A stretch of 64,000 nt of DNA from Coffea arabica (Eukaryota > Streptophyta > Magnoliopsida > Gentianales > Rubiaceae). The position numbers were made by a program, and so were the translations under genes. The stretch is from NCBI RefSeq assembly GCF_036785885.1, contig NC_092326.1:38402287-38466286 (forward strand), read 5' to 3'. Below the pieces are notes generated by a model. It ran no database searches. It was given only the letters and a program-made list of their open reading frames with translations, and was not told the origin of the DNA. Of the stretch, positions 23,212 to 35,500 are shown piece after piece; within the stretch, counting starts at the first letter, position 1; the number at the start of each line of letters is the position of its first letter.

Positions 23212-23680
23212 CCTTTTGAAAGTTCATCTATTTTTTTTTAATAATGTATATATTGTTAACGTATATAAGATTTAGAATAAATTATATATTTTATCACTAT
23301 ATCTCAATTTATTTTTTGAGCCAACTTAAGTTCGATTTCAAGCATTCTTTTTTTTTACACGGTCGAATTTGAGTTTTGAAATCGAGAGTTTATTGAGTTC
23401 AAGTTCAAGTTCAAACTCCAATAATACATGTTCAAATTCAAGTTCGACCTTTTGAAAGTTTATCCATATTTTTTTATAGTGTATACACTGTCAACGTATA
23501 TAAGATTTAGAATAAATTACATATTTTATCACTTTATCTCAATTTGTTTCTTAAGTGAACTCAATCTCGATCTCAAACACTCCATTTTTTACACGGTCGA
23601 ATTCAAGATTCGAAATCGAGTTCATGGAATTCAAGTTCAAATTCGAACTTAGGTAATACACTTTGATCTCGAGCTTGAAT
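23212..23680. repeat. Two tandem copies of a ~236-bp unit
   Basis: CCTTTTGAAAGTT, then AACGTATATAAGATTTAGAA, ATTTTATCACT, and ACACGGTCGAATT recur at a spacing of about 236 bases (units begin near 23212 and 23448). Each unit ends in TCAAGTTCAA-rich sequence like the sub-terminal part of the hAT-like MITEs, so this may be the duplicated interior of such an element. Confidence 0.75.
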
Positions 23681-24804
23681 ACACTAGTATTCTAATTTGA
23701 TTGAACTCGAATACACTAGTCAAATGCAACCAAACTAACACGACTTTTGCTGCACGTAGGATTTATAGTGTGTTTGGAAGGAGAGATTTGACCAAAAAAG
23801 AAAAGTAAATACCAATTTTTGCCCCCCATTTTTGCCTATTCGGACGGAAAGTGGAAAAGTAGCTACAAATTTTTCTCAAAATACCAATTATGTCCTTAAA
23901 TGGTTATTGAACAAATTTTTAATAACATATATATCCAAAATCTTTCAACTTTCTTCTTTAAACTATCGAGCCACATCAAAATCTCTTCTTTTCTTTTCCT
24001 ATCCTTTCTCTTCTTTCCTAACTTAAGTTTCTTTTTTTTTTTTTTTTTCTTTTCTATCCTAAACTCCCAAACTAGCTATTAGAGTTCTTGCCATATCGCA
24101 GTCACGCGCCATAAGAGCGTCCCAATGTCTGGCAGACAATTGCACCGATAGTTTCATCGCCTAGATTTCTGAATTCCTTCCTCTGCCTGTTTTCTTAAAG
24201 TCCACTGCAATTACCCCTAAGATTGTGGCACATTTGTCCAGAAAATGAATTAGGATCGTGGTACGATGAACGCTTTTAAATTTTTTTAATTCAAAACTAT
24301 GCCTGACGCTGCTGTTGGTAAGCAATTAATTTCGTATTCAGAACATTTGAATTCAAGTTACCCTACTAACTAAAGCATCATTGACTGACAAATTGAAAAA
24401 CCACTCTACTGTGTAAATCATCTTGTATGCCAAACGGTGTGCAGCGCATATGTTTCGTTCAACAGTGATTCAATTTTTGTCGATTTTCTTGACTTGGTTT
24501 GAGAACTCGAGTCAAACTTTTGATTAAGTCGCTCGCAAGTTACACATGCATCTCGTTCGACGGTGATTTAGTTTCTGTCGATTTTCTTGACTTGGTTAGA
24601 CTTTTCTTAGATAAGTTAACATAAGAGTAGAAATAGAAATAGTATAAAAATTGCTTAGTGACGGAAAAAAACTAGTATGCCATATGACATGTTATGGGTT
24701 TGTAAAGGAGTGAGCTGCATTATTCTGTTTGATATCCTTTGACACTATCGCTATTTTCCAAAGAGTAATGAAAAAATGGTTGCAACAGCTTTCTTACACG
24801 TCAT

Positions 24805-24990
24805 ATTACAATAGTGTTTGGATAGTAGTTTATTTGAGATAATTTTGTGAAAAAATACTGTAGCACTTTTTTGATGTAATACATGTAAGATAAAAAAATG
24901 ATTGAAAAATGTCCACGGCTTGTGATTGAAAAATACTGTAGCACTTTTTCAAGTTCACAGTTTCAGCTTGTGTCCACGGCCAACCTCTGC
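24805..24990 (+). repeat. Dispersed repeat, GTGTTTGGATAGTAG family
   Basis: Begins GTGTTTGGATAGTAG and holds two copies of TACTGTAGCACTTTTT (about 24866 and 24932) and two of GTCCACGGC (about 24911 and 24972). A diverged partial copy lies inverted at 18418-18475. No coding capacity. Confidence 0.5.
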
Positions 24991-26041
24991 ATATTATTGA
25001 TCTATAATATGCTACATTGGATCAACTGATTAACTCAACTTTCCATCATTGAATTCGTATCATTTTCTAACTTTGCATTTTAAAATCTTAATAATTTTGG
25101 ATACTTTATGTTCTAAATTCTCAAATTTATCTCATTTAAATCAAATCAATGACAGCGTTAGAAAAGTTAACGGTATATGTGATTAGTGGTTACAACATAC
25201 CGGCAATTGAGGTGGGTAATAGCCCACCAATTTGTTGTAGCCTTTTCTTTTCCCTTTTTTTTTTTTTGGTTTTTCGAGAAATTTTTGGATTCAACAGCTA
25301 GCAACTAAGGAAAAAAATATATAAATGATCTGAAGTTGCGTAAAGTGTATCTAGTTTTTTTTTTTAAAAAAAATTTAAAATAAATAAAATTTTTGTAGGG
25401 AATTTTAAAATAAATAACTATCATCTTGTTGTACGTTGTTCATTAACTAAATACTTGAATTTTTAGTCAATATTTGGTCGTTTATTGGCTCAAATCACAA
25501 ATGAGCTCTTCCAGTTGGGCCTTGATCATTTCCTGTCTAACCCACCAAATGGTATGCATGCGTTTGAGCAATCGAGTCAGGATGCTAAAAAGACATGCCC
25601 AGCCCAGCCCAGCCTAACATTGACCCAACCGCCATTTCTCCATCTTCAAACTTCAAGCCGTTCCACCAAGAAAAAAGGGCGAGAAACAAAGGACACAGAA
25701 AAGTTTCCACTTTCCTCGGTGAAGCTGCATTTCTATGCTTAACACGATTGCATTTTTACCACTTCAGGTATGGATTGAAGCCAATTATATTATAACAAAC
25801 GTAGAATGAATGCAAAAGGCGATCCTTTTCTTCTTCTTCTTCCCATAAATAAAGTTCATTACTTTGAACAAGCATTTGCATACCACTTGTTCGACGAAAT
25901 TCCCGAGTCAAATTTAGTGTATATGCAAGATACTTGAAAAAGCCCTTAATTCCATTAGTGGACAGTAGCGAAGAAGGATAAGCTTAATTCAATTTGGTTC
26001 ACACTCTTTTTTTTTTTTTTATTATTGAATTTGCTGCAGGA

Positions 26042-29000
26042 ATGGAACCGGCTCATGATAACGATAAATCAGAGAACGAGAAAAGTGGAGCTGAGCTAAA
26101 TGGTTTGCTGGAAATTCTACCCCCAGTTGAGTTCTGTTGTGTTTATGGTTCCACTCTCCATCCAAACAATCTCGACAAGGTTTTCACTTCTTCCCCTTTC
26201 TCCACCATGTTTTGCAGCAATGATCACTTGAATACTCTTGTGCAACATTTTCAGGTTTCTTTCATTCACTTGTGTGTTTCTTTGTTTAATTTTGTTTGGT
26301 TGTGCAGAACTCGATGATAGATTGCATTATTGGTGTGTCTGATCCTGAGAAATGGCATTCTGAGGTATGCAGTTGGATTGCTTTGTGCTGCATCTTTATT
26401 TATATTGCTTTATGTCTCTCATGAACTCGGTGAACCATGCTGATTTGTCTACTCCCTGTTTTAAATGAAGAACTTGAAGATGAATAGGAATCACTATGCT
26501 TCATGGTTGGTGCACTTCGGTGGTGCAGGGCTGGTGCTACTCTTGCTTGATTTTTGACTAAGATTTACTTATTTAATTTGGTTTAAGTTGAATTATATAA
26601 ATGATTTCGATCATATGATAATAGATTGCTGGCGTAGCTGATGATATTGGCGTTGGCGTGCACTTCAATCCATTTGTTTCGTTGAATGATAAGGTATCTA
26701 CCATTTCAAATGAATGCGTATATTTTTCTTTTGTCCGTCGAAAACATATAGAGTGTATGGTTTTGGTTGATGATATGAGCTGGCATGTGTCTCTTTTGTG
26801 TGCTTTTAGTGCGAGGAATTGAACACACCACAACTCTGTGAAGTTCAAGTGGTTGTTGACTTACATTTACATGGGTTCTATCAATGCCTTGCGGTATATC
26901 TTTCTTGTAATTTTACCTTTAACTGATTTTGGCAGATGTATAAGTATGGAGTTGTTAGAATGGATGACTTGATTAACGACATTCTGGGATGGCAGAGATT
27001 CTACCTTTGTGGCCGCTTGCAAAAACCTGTATGTTTTATTTCAAATTGCTCCAATTTTCAATGAATTGCTTTTTCTGGTAGGACTTGGCTTGTGAAGTTT
27101 TCATGGAAATGTTTTCCATTATACTTAAATTTAGAAAATGTCCATTTGCATTTCATCTTTAAATGCTTAATAAGTTGCACTGAAGCTTATATCACATTCG
27201 AATATATCATTTTGCTTGTAGGTAAATATCATCATGGATAGTTTGGATCTTGAAAATCTGAATCACATTAATCTGAGGGCTGCAACTTCTGCTGCTCTTC
27301 TCCTTTTGCCATCCAAGTTTACAGAGGTTTGCTGGTTTGTGATGTTTTATGTTTGATTCATAAACTTATCTTCTGTCTTCTAAAAATTGGCATGTTTTGC
27401 AGGAGGATCTATATGCCAAAATATGTAGCCTATCATATATGGGCGACTTAAGAATGCTCTTTGCTGAAGACAAAAATAAAGTAAGCTGATTGAAACTCTG
27501 GGAGATTTGCAGTAGATATGGCTTTTGGTAGCACAAGAAAAGCTCTATCTTCTCCTTCTACACGTCTTTTGTCACATGGAATTATCAACAGCTTACAGAT
27601 CCTTTCTTTTCTTGTTGGTTTTATCATACAAGATGGACATGGCTTCTGTTTCTGGCACCTATTTTGACAAAGTTTAAACATATATCTTTCCTCGATTCTT
27701 AATCAAATCAATAGTTTTCTCCAATGTTTTATTTTGTGTGCTATATCACCAACTAGGTACTAGTTTAAGAAACAGCAGACTTTGGCTCTCCTGATGGCAT
27801 TAAGTTGTGCACTTCTCACAATATTTTCCCCTAACAAGTAGGGCTGGATCCTGAAATCCTTGTTGGTGTTCTGAACGATCATTGGCAGCGTCCTTGGTAT
27901 TTAGACCATGTAAGTCGAGTTATTAAGGGCTTCTGTGTAAGGTACCAATCATAGGAGTGGATCAAATATAGCGATTCTTATAAGCCAGTTGATACTTTAT
28001 CTAGTTATAGCATCAGCTGTCAAACTGATTTAAATTTTGTCTTCAAGTGATGTTCCTTTCTTAACAGTAGGACTGATTAGACTTGACAGGCTGGGGTCCA
28101 CTTGTTCTTGTGGTTGAGTTGGAGGTCAGGTTTATGCCCGCCTCCATTCCTGAAATTCTCTAAGTTCTTGAAAAAGTGCCAGAGAACCATGCCTAAAGCT
28201 CCACCATCAAAGGTGTTATTCCCTGAAATAAATTTTTAGAAATGACTTTTATATGGCATAGCTGTAAGCTTGAGAAGATTTAGGGCGATGCTGGTTCTTT
28301 TGTTTATTTGAGTATCATCATTCTATTTAACAGAAATGCCAATCTGTCCACAGGTGAAAAAGATTGTCCAAGGGCAGTTCAGTTTGTTTCATAGAATGTA
28401 TAACCCTTTCCTTGAAGAATATGCTGCCAAGGACTTGTTGAGACTTTCATCTTCTGGTGATGCTCAAGTAACTATATCTCAGGTAGGTATGTCTAAATTT
28501 TTTAGCTAGCTACATGAATTTAACTCATTCTTCCAGTTCTTGTTATCTTTCAATTCAATTTTTTTTGTTAAACGTTTAAACTCAACTCAATTTTCCCTCA
28601 CCTATCATTTCTGTGATCAAGTTATGTCCTCTAGCTTGCCAAAAATATTGGCTTGGACAATCAGTAGTCGGGACCTCTTCACTGATTGACTTTGTAATTG
28701 AATGCTGTATGACTAGCATCATTGTGTTTTCTTTGAAAAGGTCAAATCTTATTGATGTTATCTGGCATGTAGTACACTTTTCTGTTTGTTCTTTGAAATG
28801 GAACACTTTTTGTCATCTATGTTAAGCATTCAATTTATCAAGTTTCAAATGACTGTCGACTGTCAGCTGCTTCTCACTTGTCTGAGCTTCTAAGGGAAAC
28901 TTCTGATTTCTCAGATTTTCTTTATTGAGGCTATATTAGGTTTCATGTGATTTAAAGCAGTCTAAGTTGGTGTACTTTTCTCTAGAGTCTGTTTACAAGA

Positions 29001-29680
29001 TTGGTTGCGTCTGTATCGGATATTCTCTACTTGTGACCAGTGAAATTTGATGCTACGTAGTCTGAAAGTGCATGTTTATAGTCAAACCTGGTCTCAGAGG
29101 ATCTGATATTTATGTATTGAATTTGAAATTCAACTTTCGCACATATGTCATGGATCCAATGGTAATAGTGTATACACTATCAGTGTATATAATTTTTACT
29201 TTTTTTCTAATATATACTTTGAACTGTTAAAATAAGGATTGTGGGTCATCTGCTGCTTCAAAATTTGTCTCTTCTCTTCCACCACCAATCAGAAGTCAAA
29301 TGGGGATAAAACTTGGAGAGAAGAAAATACTGGATGAATTGGGTATGGACCTCATTCATTCATTTGTTTAGTTGGTCTTGGTATGATGTTACTTATTTTA
29401 TGGATTAATGTGTCACTTGCTCTACAAGTTGTTGACTTGGACCTCCACGTGGCCTTTTGTGTATACAACTAAGTTATATGGCATTTGGTTTGTAGGTCGA
29501 GTTAAACAACAAGTTGTAATTGGTTCAAAAGAAGAGGCTGCACAGTGTATGCAGAAGCTTCTTAGGAACAAAGTTATGATTTCAAGTGCAAGGCAGGCTG
29601 TTGCTGGCCTATTGACAGTTGGTGTATTTGGCGGAGCTCGATATGTTAGTAAAAAAATGCAGAAGGCCTGGAAATCTTAG
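26042..29680 (+). CDS. TAM41: TAM41, mitochondrial phosphatidate cytidylyltransferase (10 coding exons)
   Basis: Makes CDP-diacylglycerol from phosphatidate and CTP at the matrix face of the inner mitochondrial membrane, the first step towards cardiolipin. Exons: 26042-26179, 26308-26364, 26471-26533, 26625-26693, 26936-27028, 27222-27326, 27403-27480, 28354-28482, 29237-29342, 29496-29680; 340 aa. All introns are GT-AG, phase 0 except the last (phase 1). Visible: FCCVYGSTLHPN (nucleotidyltransferase GS motif, about residues 31-42), MIDCIIGVSDPEKWH (conserved Asp), NHYASWLVHFGG, FYLCGRLQKP, SAALLLLPSKFTEEDLY and YMGDLRMLFAEDKNK, then a weakly conserved C-terminus ending KMQKAWKS. The start is the first ATG after a T-rich 3' splice site (TTGCTGCAG, ending 26039); the matching leader donor may be CTTCAG|GTATGG near 25767. 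The N-terminus is acidic, not a usual presequence. Confidence 0.93.
27842..27909 (+). other. Candidate cryptic (poison) exon in TAM41 intron 7
   Basis: A 68-bp stretch is bounded by an acceptor (CTAACAAGTAG) and a near-perfect donor (CAT|GTAAGTC) within the 873-bp intron. Sixty-eight bases would shift the frame, and in the TAM41 frame it brings a stop (TGA) after ten codons. Another frame is open and reads LDPEILVGVLNDHWQRPWYL, whose origin I do not recognise. Whether it is ever spliced in is unknown. Confidence 0.3.
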
Positions 29681-30984
29681 ATATAATCTCCATTCAGAGA
29701 ACCAAGGAGTTGAAGGGGCTCTACCATTTGTGAAGACCTGCCCAGTCCATTTTTTATTGTCTAAGATGGTCAGGGAAGAAGAAGGAAAAGACAGAGAAAA
29801 AGAAGGCTCCCTCCTGCACCTGAAGTCAAAATCCTTAAGGAGAGTGATACAAGAACATATTTCTCCTTTTGATGAAATAGGTCCGAAGAACAATTTTGAG
29901 AGAATGATGGTCGGGAAGGGTCAACCAAAGAAAAGAAAATGTGCTTTACGTGTATGTCTTTTGTAGACGCAGATGAAGCGACGGTAAATGTGGATCAAAT
30001 AGCAAGTTTTCGTCTGTGAACAGCGAACATGTTAAGCCTACGAAAATTGCTATTAGAACATGGATTTTGTACAACAGGAATTTCATTGTTAGACATGATG
30101 AAGAAGCTTTGTGGTAAATCTGGCCGATGAGTGCCCAACATTTTGTATTCCTGCCTGTGAACAAAGGCAAAAAACAGCTCGAGAAGGAATCCTTCAATCT
30201 CCAGATATCAGTTAATTGTCTCTTTACAATCAGATGTCTGCAAATAGAAGTCCTGTTTCTCTCAATTGCAAAAACCATTTCAGAGATGGTTGTCATTGCT
30301 TCTATAATCTTAGCTTCTGTACAAAAAGACTTACTTGTTGCTGCAATTGTCATAGTACTTGTTGCTGTTGTGGCAACAGACTACTTTTATTACTCTACTA
30401 ATCTAATTTTTACCAAAGTTTATAAAGTCGGAATCCTGCATCTGCACCACATCATTTTGCAGGATCAGATCGTAGAATAATACACGATCCTACCCAAAAA
30501 AAAAAAAAAAATGCAGATGCAACATGAGCATGGGGAGAAGAACACATTTACACCATTATCCTCTTTTTCATTGGAAAATATTTCAAGTCAATGAATGAAA
30601 TTCTCACCATGATCCTCTCGTTTATATGATCACCATTCTAACTGAAATTTTATCCGTTCTTGTTTGTATTCACAAAAACGTTACATTATTTTTTCCCCTA
30701 GATTGTTTTGTGTCAGCTACTACTCTTCCATTAATTATCTCAAGTCATCCTAATTTTTCGTGGTTACTCACTTCTGATTTTTCTTTTCTTGCCACTTCAA
30801 ACATATTTCAGAATACCCTTATCAATAACTATGCTTGGGAATGCTGAGAAAATTTAAAAGAAAATCCGTAAGAAAAATGAAATAAGGGAGATAATAAATG
30901 ATAATAATAATAGAAAACTACCCAATAAACATTTTTTTTTTTGGGTAAACAACAAAAAAGTTCTATGTGATATGGCTATCTTAC
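29681..30984. other. TAM41 3' flank, no further gene recognised
   Basis: Open frames up to about 117 codons occur, but they overlap in different frames and carry no recognisable domain. An A run lies at about 30495-30511. The TAM41 3' UTR presumably occupies the first few hundred bases. Confidence 0.5.
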
Positions 30985-31434
30985 AGAAAAACTCCTTGTG
31001 ATTTTAAATCATACGTGTTGGTATCTTATGATTCGAAATGGATGAAAATCGTTAAAATAAATGGTTTTGAGTGAAATGACAGAAATGCTCTAATGGTATA
31101 AGCAAAAATAACCTAAAACAAATGATTTTTGATTCATTAGTTTTATTCACTAATAATATAAGCAAAAAAGTTGATTTCTACAAGTTTGGAGCAAATTTGA
31201 AGAAGAATCATAGTTGTTTTATTAAGGTATGAGGGGCAAAATGGGTATTTCAGGTCAAAATTTACCTTAAAAAGCTATTTTTTGGAAGAATCGCACGCAT
31301 TTCCAGCATGTTTACATCAAACACATTAAATTTAACAATTTCTGTTAATTTTTTTACTTTATATCAAATCATGAGGTACTGATGTGTATAATTTAAAATC
31401 ATATGAGACTTTTCTATAAAATAGCTATACTAGG
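30985..31434. mobile_element. Long-inverted-repeat element, ends not fixed
   Basis: The left part (GGCTATCTTACAGAAAAACT ... TGATTTTAAATCATACGTGT ... TATCTTATGATTCGA) is matched inversely by the right part, which reverse-complemented reads TAGCTATTTTATAGAAAAGT ... TGATTTTAAATTATACACAT ... TACCTCATGATTTGA. Arms are about 70-100 bp or more. No coding capacity and no clear target duplication. A Mutator-like foldback element is the likeliest class. Confidence 0.6.
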
Positions 31435-31436
31435 AG

Positions 31437-31610
31437 TAGGCCTGTCAACTGTCCGAATCCGTCAAATAATTTCGGGTACGGGTAGGTATATAATTCTGTT
31501 ACCTGAACCTGGATCCGGATCCGTTTTATCAAACATAAAAACGGATTAGATACGAATATATTCCGATCCTTATTCGACCCGGATCCGAATATAATTTAAT
31601 TAATAATTTA
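31437..31610. mobile_element. Truncated hAT-like MITE (TAGGCCTGTCAAC family)
   Basis: Starts TAGGCCTGTCAAC, the exact terminus of the full element at 54284-54779, followed by the same ATCCGGATCCG wording, then runs out into AT-rich DNA with no right terminus. It lies at the right end of the inverted-repeat element. Confidence 0.65.
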
Positions 31611-32427
31611 AAAAAATATATTTATCACTATAATACTCCAACTTTACTTCAATTTGTTATCCAAACAGGCTAAACCCTGATACCCCATTTTAGACAAGCG
31701 CCGCATGTCTCTCTCACTCTCTCTTCTCTTTTGTTGTTCCCAATTTTAGCCGTACCCTTTTCAAGCTTCAAAGAGGAGCAAGGCAAAATCTAAGCTTCCA
31801 GTCCATCGCCTCTCTTTCTCATCGGCCCCGGGCCATTAGTTAAAAGGAAGGAAGGAAAGAAGCGGTTGCAATGCCCAAACCAATTTAAAAAAAAAAAAAA
31901 AATCTGAAAGGATCTATTTGCAGTGGAAAAAGCCAGGTTGGGTTTTGTTTTGCATTTTTCTATTTCTGGGTCTGTTAACTGTTAAGGAAATAGAAGGGAG
32001 AGGGAGTTTTTCTTCTCTGAAATGTAAATACGCTACTACATTGATGGATTGATAGAGCAAAAGAAAAAGAAGCAGAAGAAAGAGAAGTGAGAGAGCAATT
32101 ATTGTTTAGTTGGTTTAAATGCAGTCTGCAGTGGACTGGATTGGTGGGGACCGTGGGGTATATTCATCCTCCATTCTTCATTGTTCATTCCTGCGGCTGC
32201 TTCCTTCATCATCTCTACCTCCTGCTCTCCAAAACAACAATTAAGCAACAGGAGGCACTTTTATCACCTCGATTTCCCACCTCTATTTTTCTACTTCGGA
32301 CTTTCTTTACGGGATTGCTCTGCTCACTTCTATTGATGCATATTTTCCTTTTTTAAAAAAAAAATTAAACCAATTTCTTTTATTAATGTGGTTCAGCTTT
32401 GTACCGTCTCTCTCTCTTTTTTGCGGG
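31611..32427. other. Upstream region of PUR3
   Basis: Contains CT-rich tracts (about 31710-31735 and 32406-32420) and no gene of its own. The PUR3 promoter and transcription start should lie here or within the next 70 bases; I cannot fix a TATA box. Confidence 0.4.
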
Positions 32428-32503
32428 TAGGCCGACCCGGATCCGAGACCCGTCGAATCCGGTTCCGGAACATAAAGAAGAGACCCGTCGGTAAACGGGT
32501 CGA
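32428..32503. repeat. MITE-derived fragment ending at the PUR3 start codon
   Basis: This GC-rich stretch (GACCCGGATCCGAGACCC ... CCGGAACATAAAGAAG ... AGACCCGTCGG ... AAACGGGTCGAA) aligns with the reverse complement of about 54350-54410 in the hAT-like MITE (GACCCGGATCCGGATCC ... CCGGAACATAGAGTAG ... AGACCCGTCGA ... AAACGGATCGAA). It stops two bases before the PUR3 ATG. Confidence 0.6.
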
Positions 32504-32504
32504 A

Positions 32505-35500
32505 ATGGACGCTCACAGCTCAGTTTTTGGAAATTATTCTACCATTAATAGTCCTAAAACCCAGTGTTATGCCTTAAAGCCTGTGGCTTTTTCAAGTTCA
32601 AAACAAGTTCTCTTGAGGACCCATTTATCTTTTCCTTCAAATATTGCAATTACGGAGAAAAGATTGAGGATAAGAGCTAGTGTTGAGGAGGTACACAGTG
32701 AAATAGTTGGTCCTAATGTGCTTGAGGATAGTGTAAAAGTAAAAGTTAGGAGGAAAAATCTAGCTGTTTTTGTTTCTGGTGGAGGTTCCAATTTCAAGTC
32801 ACTTCATGAGGCAACTGTCAATGGCTTTATTCATGGAGACATTTCTGTCTTGGTCACCAATAAACCTGGTATTGAAAGCATGGTGTTTCATTTGTTTGCT
32901 TCTCCACTTCAATTGTTGCATGTTATGTTTTTGTGATATTCAATGCTTCATTGTAGGAAGTTTTCAGCTTTACCATTTGTTTTGGTTTATTTAGATATGA
33001 ATTGCATAGTTTTCTTCCTTTACAGACTCATGCTAGTGTGCATTGCCTCCATAACTCTTTGAAGAATGATTTAGGAAAGCAGAAATAATCAAACTATCTG
33101 GGCTACCTCTAGTCATACATGTTTAAAGGTTTTAGCAATTTTGTTTAGGAACACTTGTAGAGAAGGTTTTGTGAAGATTATGCCATGATAAGTTTGTGAA
33201 AGGAGATTAATGAACTGAATACCAAGATTCTTGTGATAATAAAGGCTTTATGGATTTATAGCATTCTAGATCCATTTTAGTATAAACTAATAAAATCAAG
33301 GTCCTACGTGTTTGTTTGTATCAAACAAGCAAGTGGTGGAGTGTCAAAAGTTTAAGTTCATATGCTGTCTCCTGATCATTTTTTTCTAGTGACTTTTTAT
33401 GCATAACAGACTGTGGAGGTGCAGAGTTCGCTAGAGATAAAGGCATCCCTGTCATTTTGTTCCCTAAGGTGAAAGATGGTTCTGTTTTGTCTTCCAAAGA
33501 CCTTGTAAATGCTATTAGGTATTTTTTCCCTCCCTGCTTTATAGCGAGCATTTTTGCTATCACGTTTTGGGTGAAAATATGTCTTCTGGAAGTCCTTCTG
33601 CTGCCTAAATTCATTTTTAGGATTAATTTACTGGATACTCTGGCTGAAAGCTCTTGTTTGCTTTTGAATTTGCTTAAATAAAAGAAGAGTACTGGACATT
33701 GATTTCCATAATTTTAGTGTCTTCCTCTTAGATTATACAGTAAATAGAAGTATGAGGTACATGAAAGGCATTTGGTCTTGCAATATGACTGGTTCTCGAT
33801 TTGAACTTGTCACTTGGAACTTATATATGATTACTGTGATGAATTGTGTGCTTAATCTCACATGTACCCTCTTTGAAGTCTTTAGTAAAGATTATGGAAA
33901 AATGTGAAAACTATGGTAGTTATTAGAGCGTGTTTGAAATTGATTGGGCATATGATTCGATTTCAAGGGGTTGTTTTCACATGTGGTGATATTTGCAAAT
34001 TGGAAATGGAAAGGCAATGAGGCAATGAAGATAGATGTGCATGATTCAAGTTACGAAAGTGATGTAATCTAAGAGGCTTGGATGGTAATAATGTACTTCT
34101 CCTTCCCCAAAGAGCATGAATTATTCTCTGAAATTTGTCCTTGAAAATTTGCATATCTTGATGGATATGAATGTATAATTGTGAAACCCATCCATGCTAA
34201 GTAAGTTTCTGTCATCAGCTAGTACATTTATCAGTCACTAATAGTATCCTCTATATTGACATCCCATCCAAACAAGATGAATTAACCCACAAAAGAAAAA
34301 GCAAAATCAAGAAAGATCAGGAAACCATAAAAAGAAAGAAAAAAGAAGTTAATGGCTATTTGTGCTTCGCCATTTCTCTTTTAATTCTCCCTGTGCCGTG
34401 AACTTGACAGAAGCTACAAGGTCGATTTCATTGTCTTAGCTGGCTACTTGAAGCTTATACCTACTGAGTTGATTCGAGCATTTCCAAGGTCCATACTGAA
34501 CATCCATCCTTCACTTCTTCCAGCTTTTGGAGGCAAAGGTTATTACGGTATGAAGGTGCATAAGGCAGTCATTGCATCTGGAGCAAGGTTAGTCCTCTCC
34601 CCACTGTCGTTGATGTCTAACTTCTTTTTCTTTTGGTTCTGTTAGTCCTTTGTCTTTGATGGAATTTTCCTTCAAAGTGTTAAGAAAATGTATGACGAGT
34701 ATTATCAGCAGTTCAATCTCTTTGACACTCCTTACCTATTAAAATGCTTTTGAGTTTCCAGACTGAGCTGGATAATTTGTAAAATCCATCAATTCTAATG
34801 GCAGAGCTTCAAAGTTGCTTAGTTATCTGTCAGAACATTATTTGTGGGTTGCGATAGTGCAAGCATAACCTGTCATTGAACTGATACCTGATATTTGTCA
34901 ATGTATGCTTTACTAAAGTATTTCAAACTCATGTTTTGCTTCTCTTTGCCTCAAAAAATATTTGGTCTTCTCTTCTCTTTGTTTCCCATTTTCAATGCTT
35001 TTTTTTTAAATGATTGGAGAAGAGGAAGGTAGCGGCTAGTGAGAAGAGATTTTTACTGTGAAACATGAGATCATCAGTCTATATATACTCCTCTTCTACG
35101 TGGATGTAGAACATATCTTTGCCGTTAAAATTCTATTAGGCTTAGCTGTTTTCAGTCAAGAGACTTTTCTTTAAATTTTTATACCTTTCATATAGCAAGT
35201 AATTTCCTGTTATTTCTTTCGGTGTTTCTTAGATACTCGGGCCCCACAATACATTTTGTGGATGAGGAGTATGACAGGGGTCGCATACTTGCCCAAAGGA
35301 TTGTACCCGTGCTACCTAATGACACAGCAGAAGAGCTAGCTGCGAGAGTCCTTCATGAGGTAATGAAGTTTTGTGTAAGGTTTTACACGCCAAATGTGCA
35401 ATTCTATGTTTCATTCAGATGCACTAATGACTACTTGAAGAAAAGTTTATTGCTAATCTGTTTGGCACAATTATTGGTTCTTGCTTTTGAACTTATATTG

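Larger units (their letters stand above)
22086..25480. other. Intergenic between the divergent HDHD3-like and TAM41 genes
   Basis: AT-rich DNA with homopolymers (T run at about 24033-24048), a tandem duplication at 23212-23680 listed separately, and a short diverged direct repeat sharing TGTCGATTTTCTTGACTTGG (about 24478 and 24576). No gene is supported. Confidence 0.5.

Noticed and set aside
25994-26317. TAM41 first exon read with an earlier start and an extended end
   Set aside because: The upstream residues come from a T-rich intron end, and the extension runs past a splice donor into intron 1; homology supports only 26042-26179.
29619-29966. 115-codon frame overlapping the last TAM41 exon
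   Set aside because: It lies in another frame of the TAM41 end and 3' UTR and carries no recognisable domain.
30127-30480. 117-codon open frame downstream of TAM41
   Set aside because: It overlaps a frame of similar size on the other strand, has no known domain, and ends in a hydrophobic, low-complexity run; most likely chance in the 3' flank.
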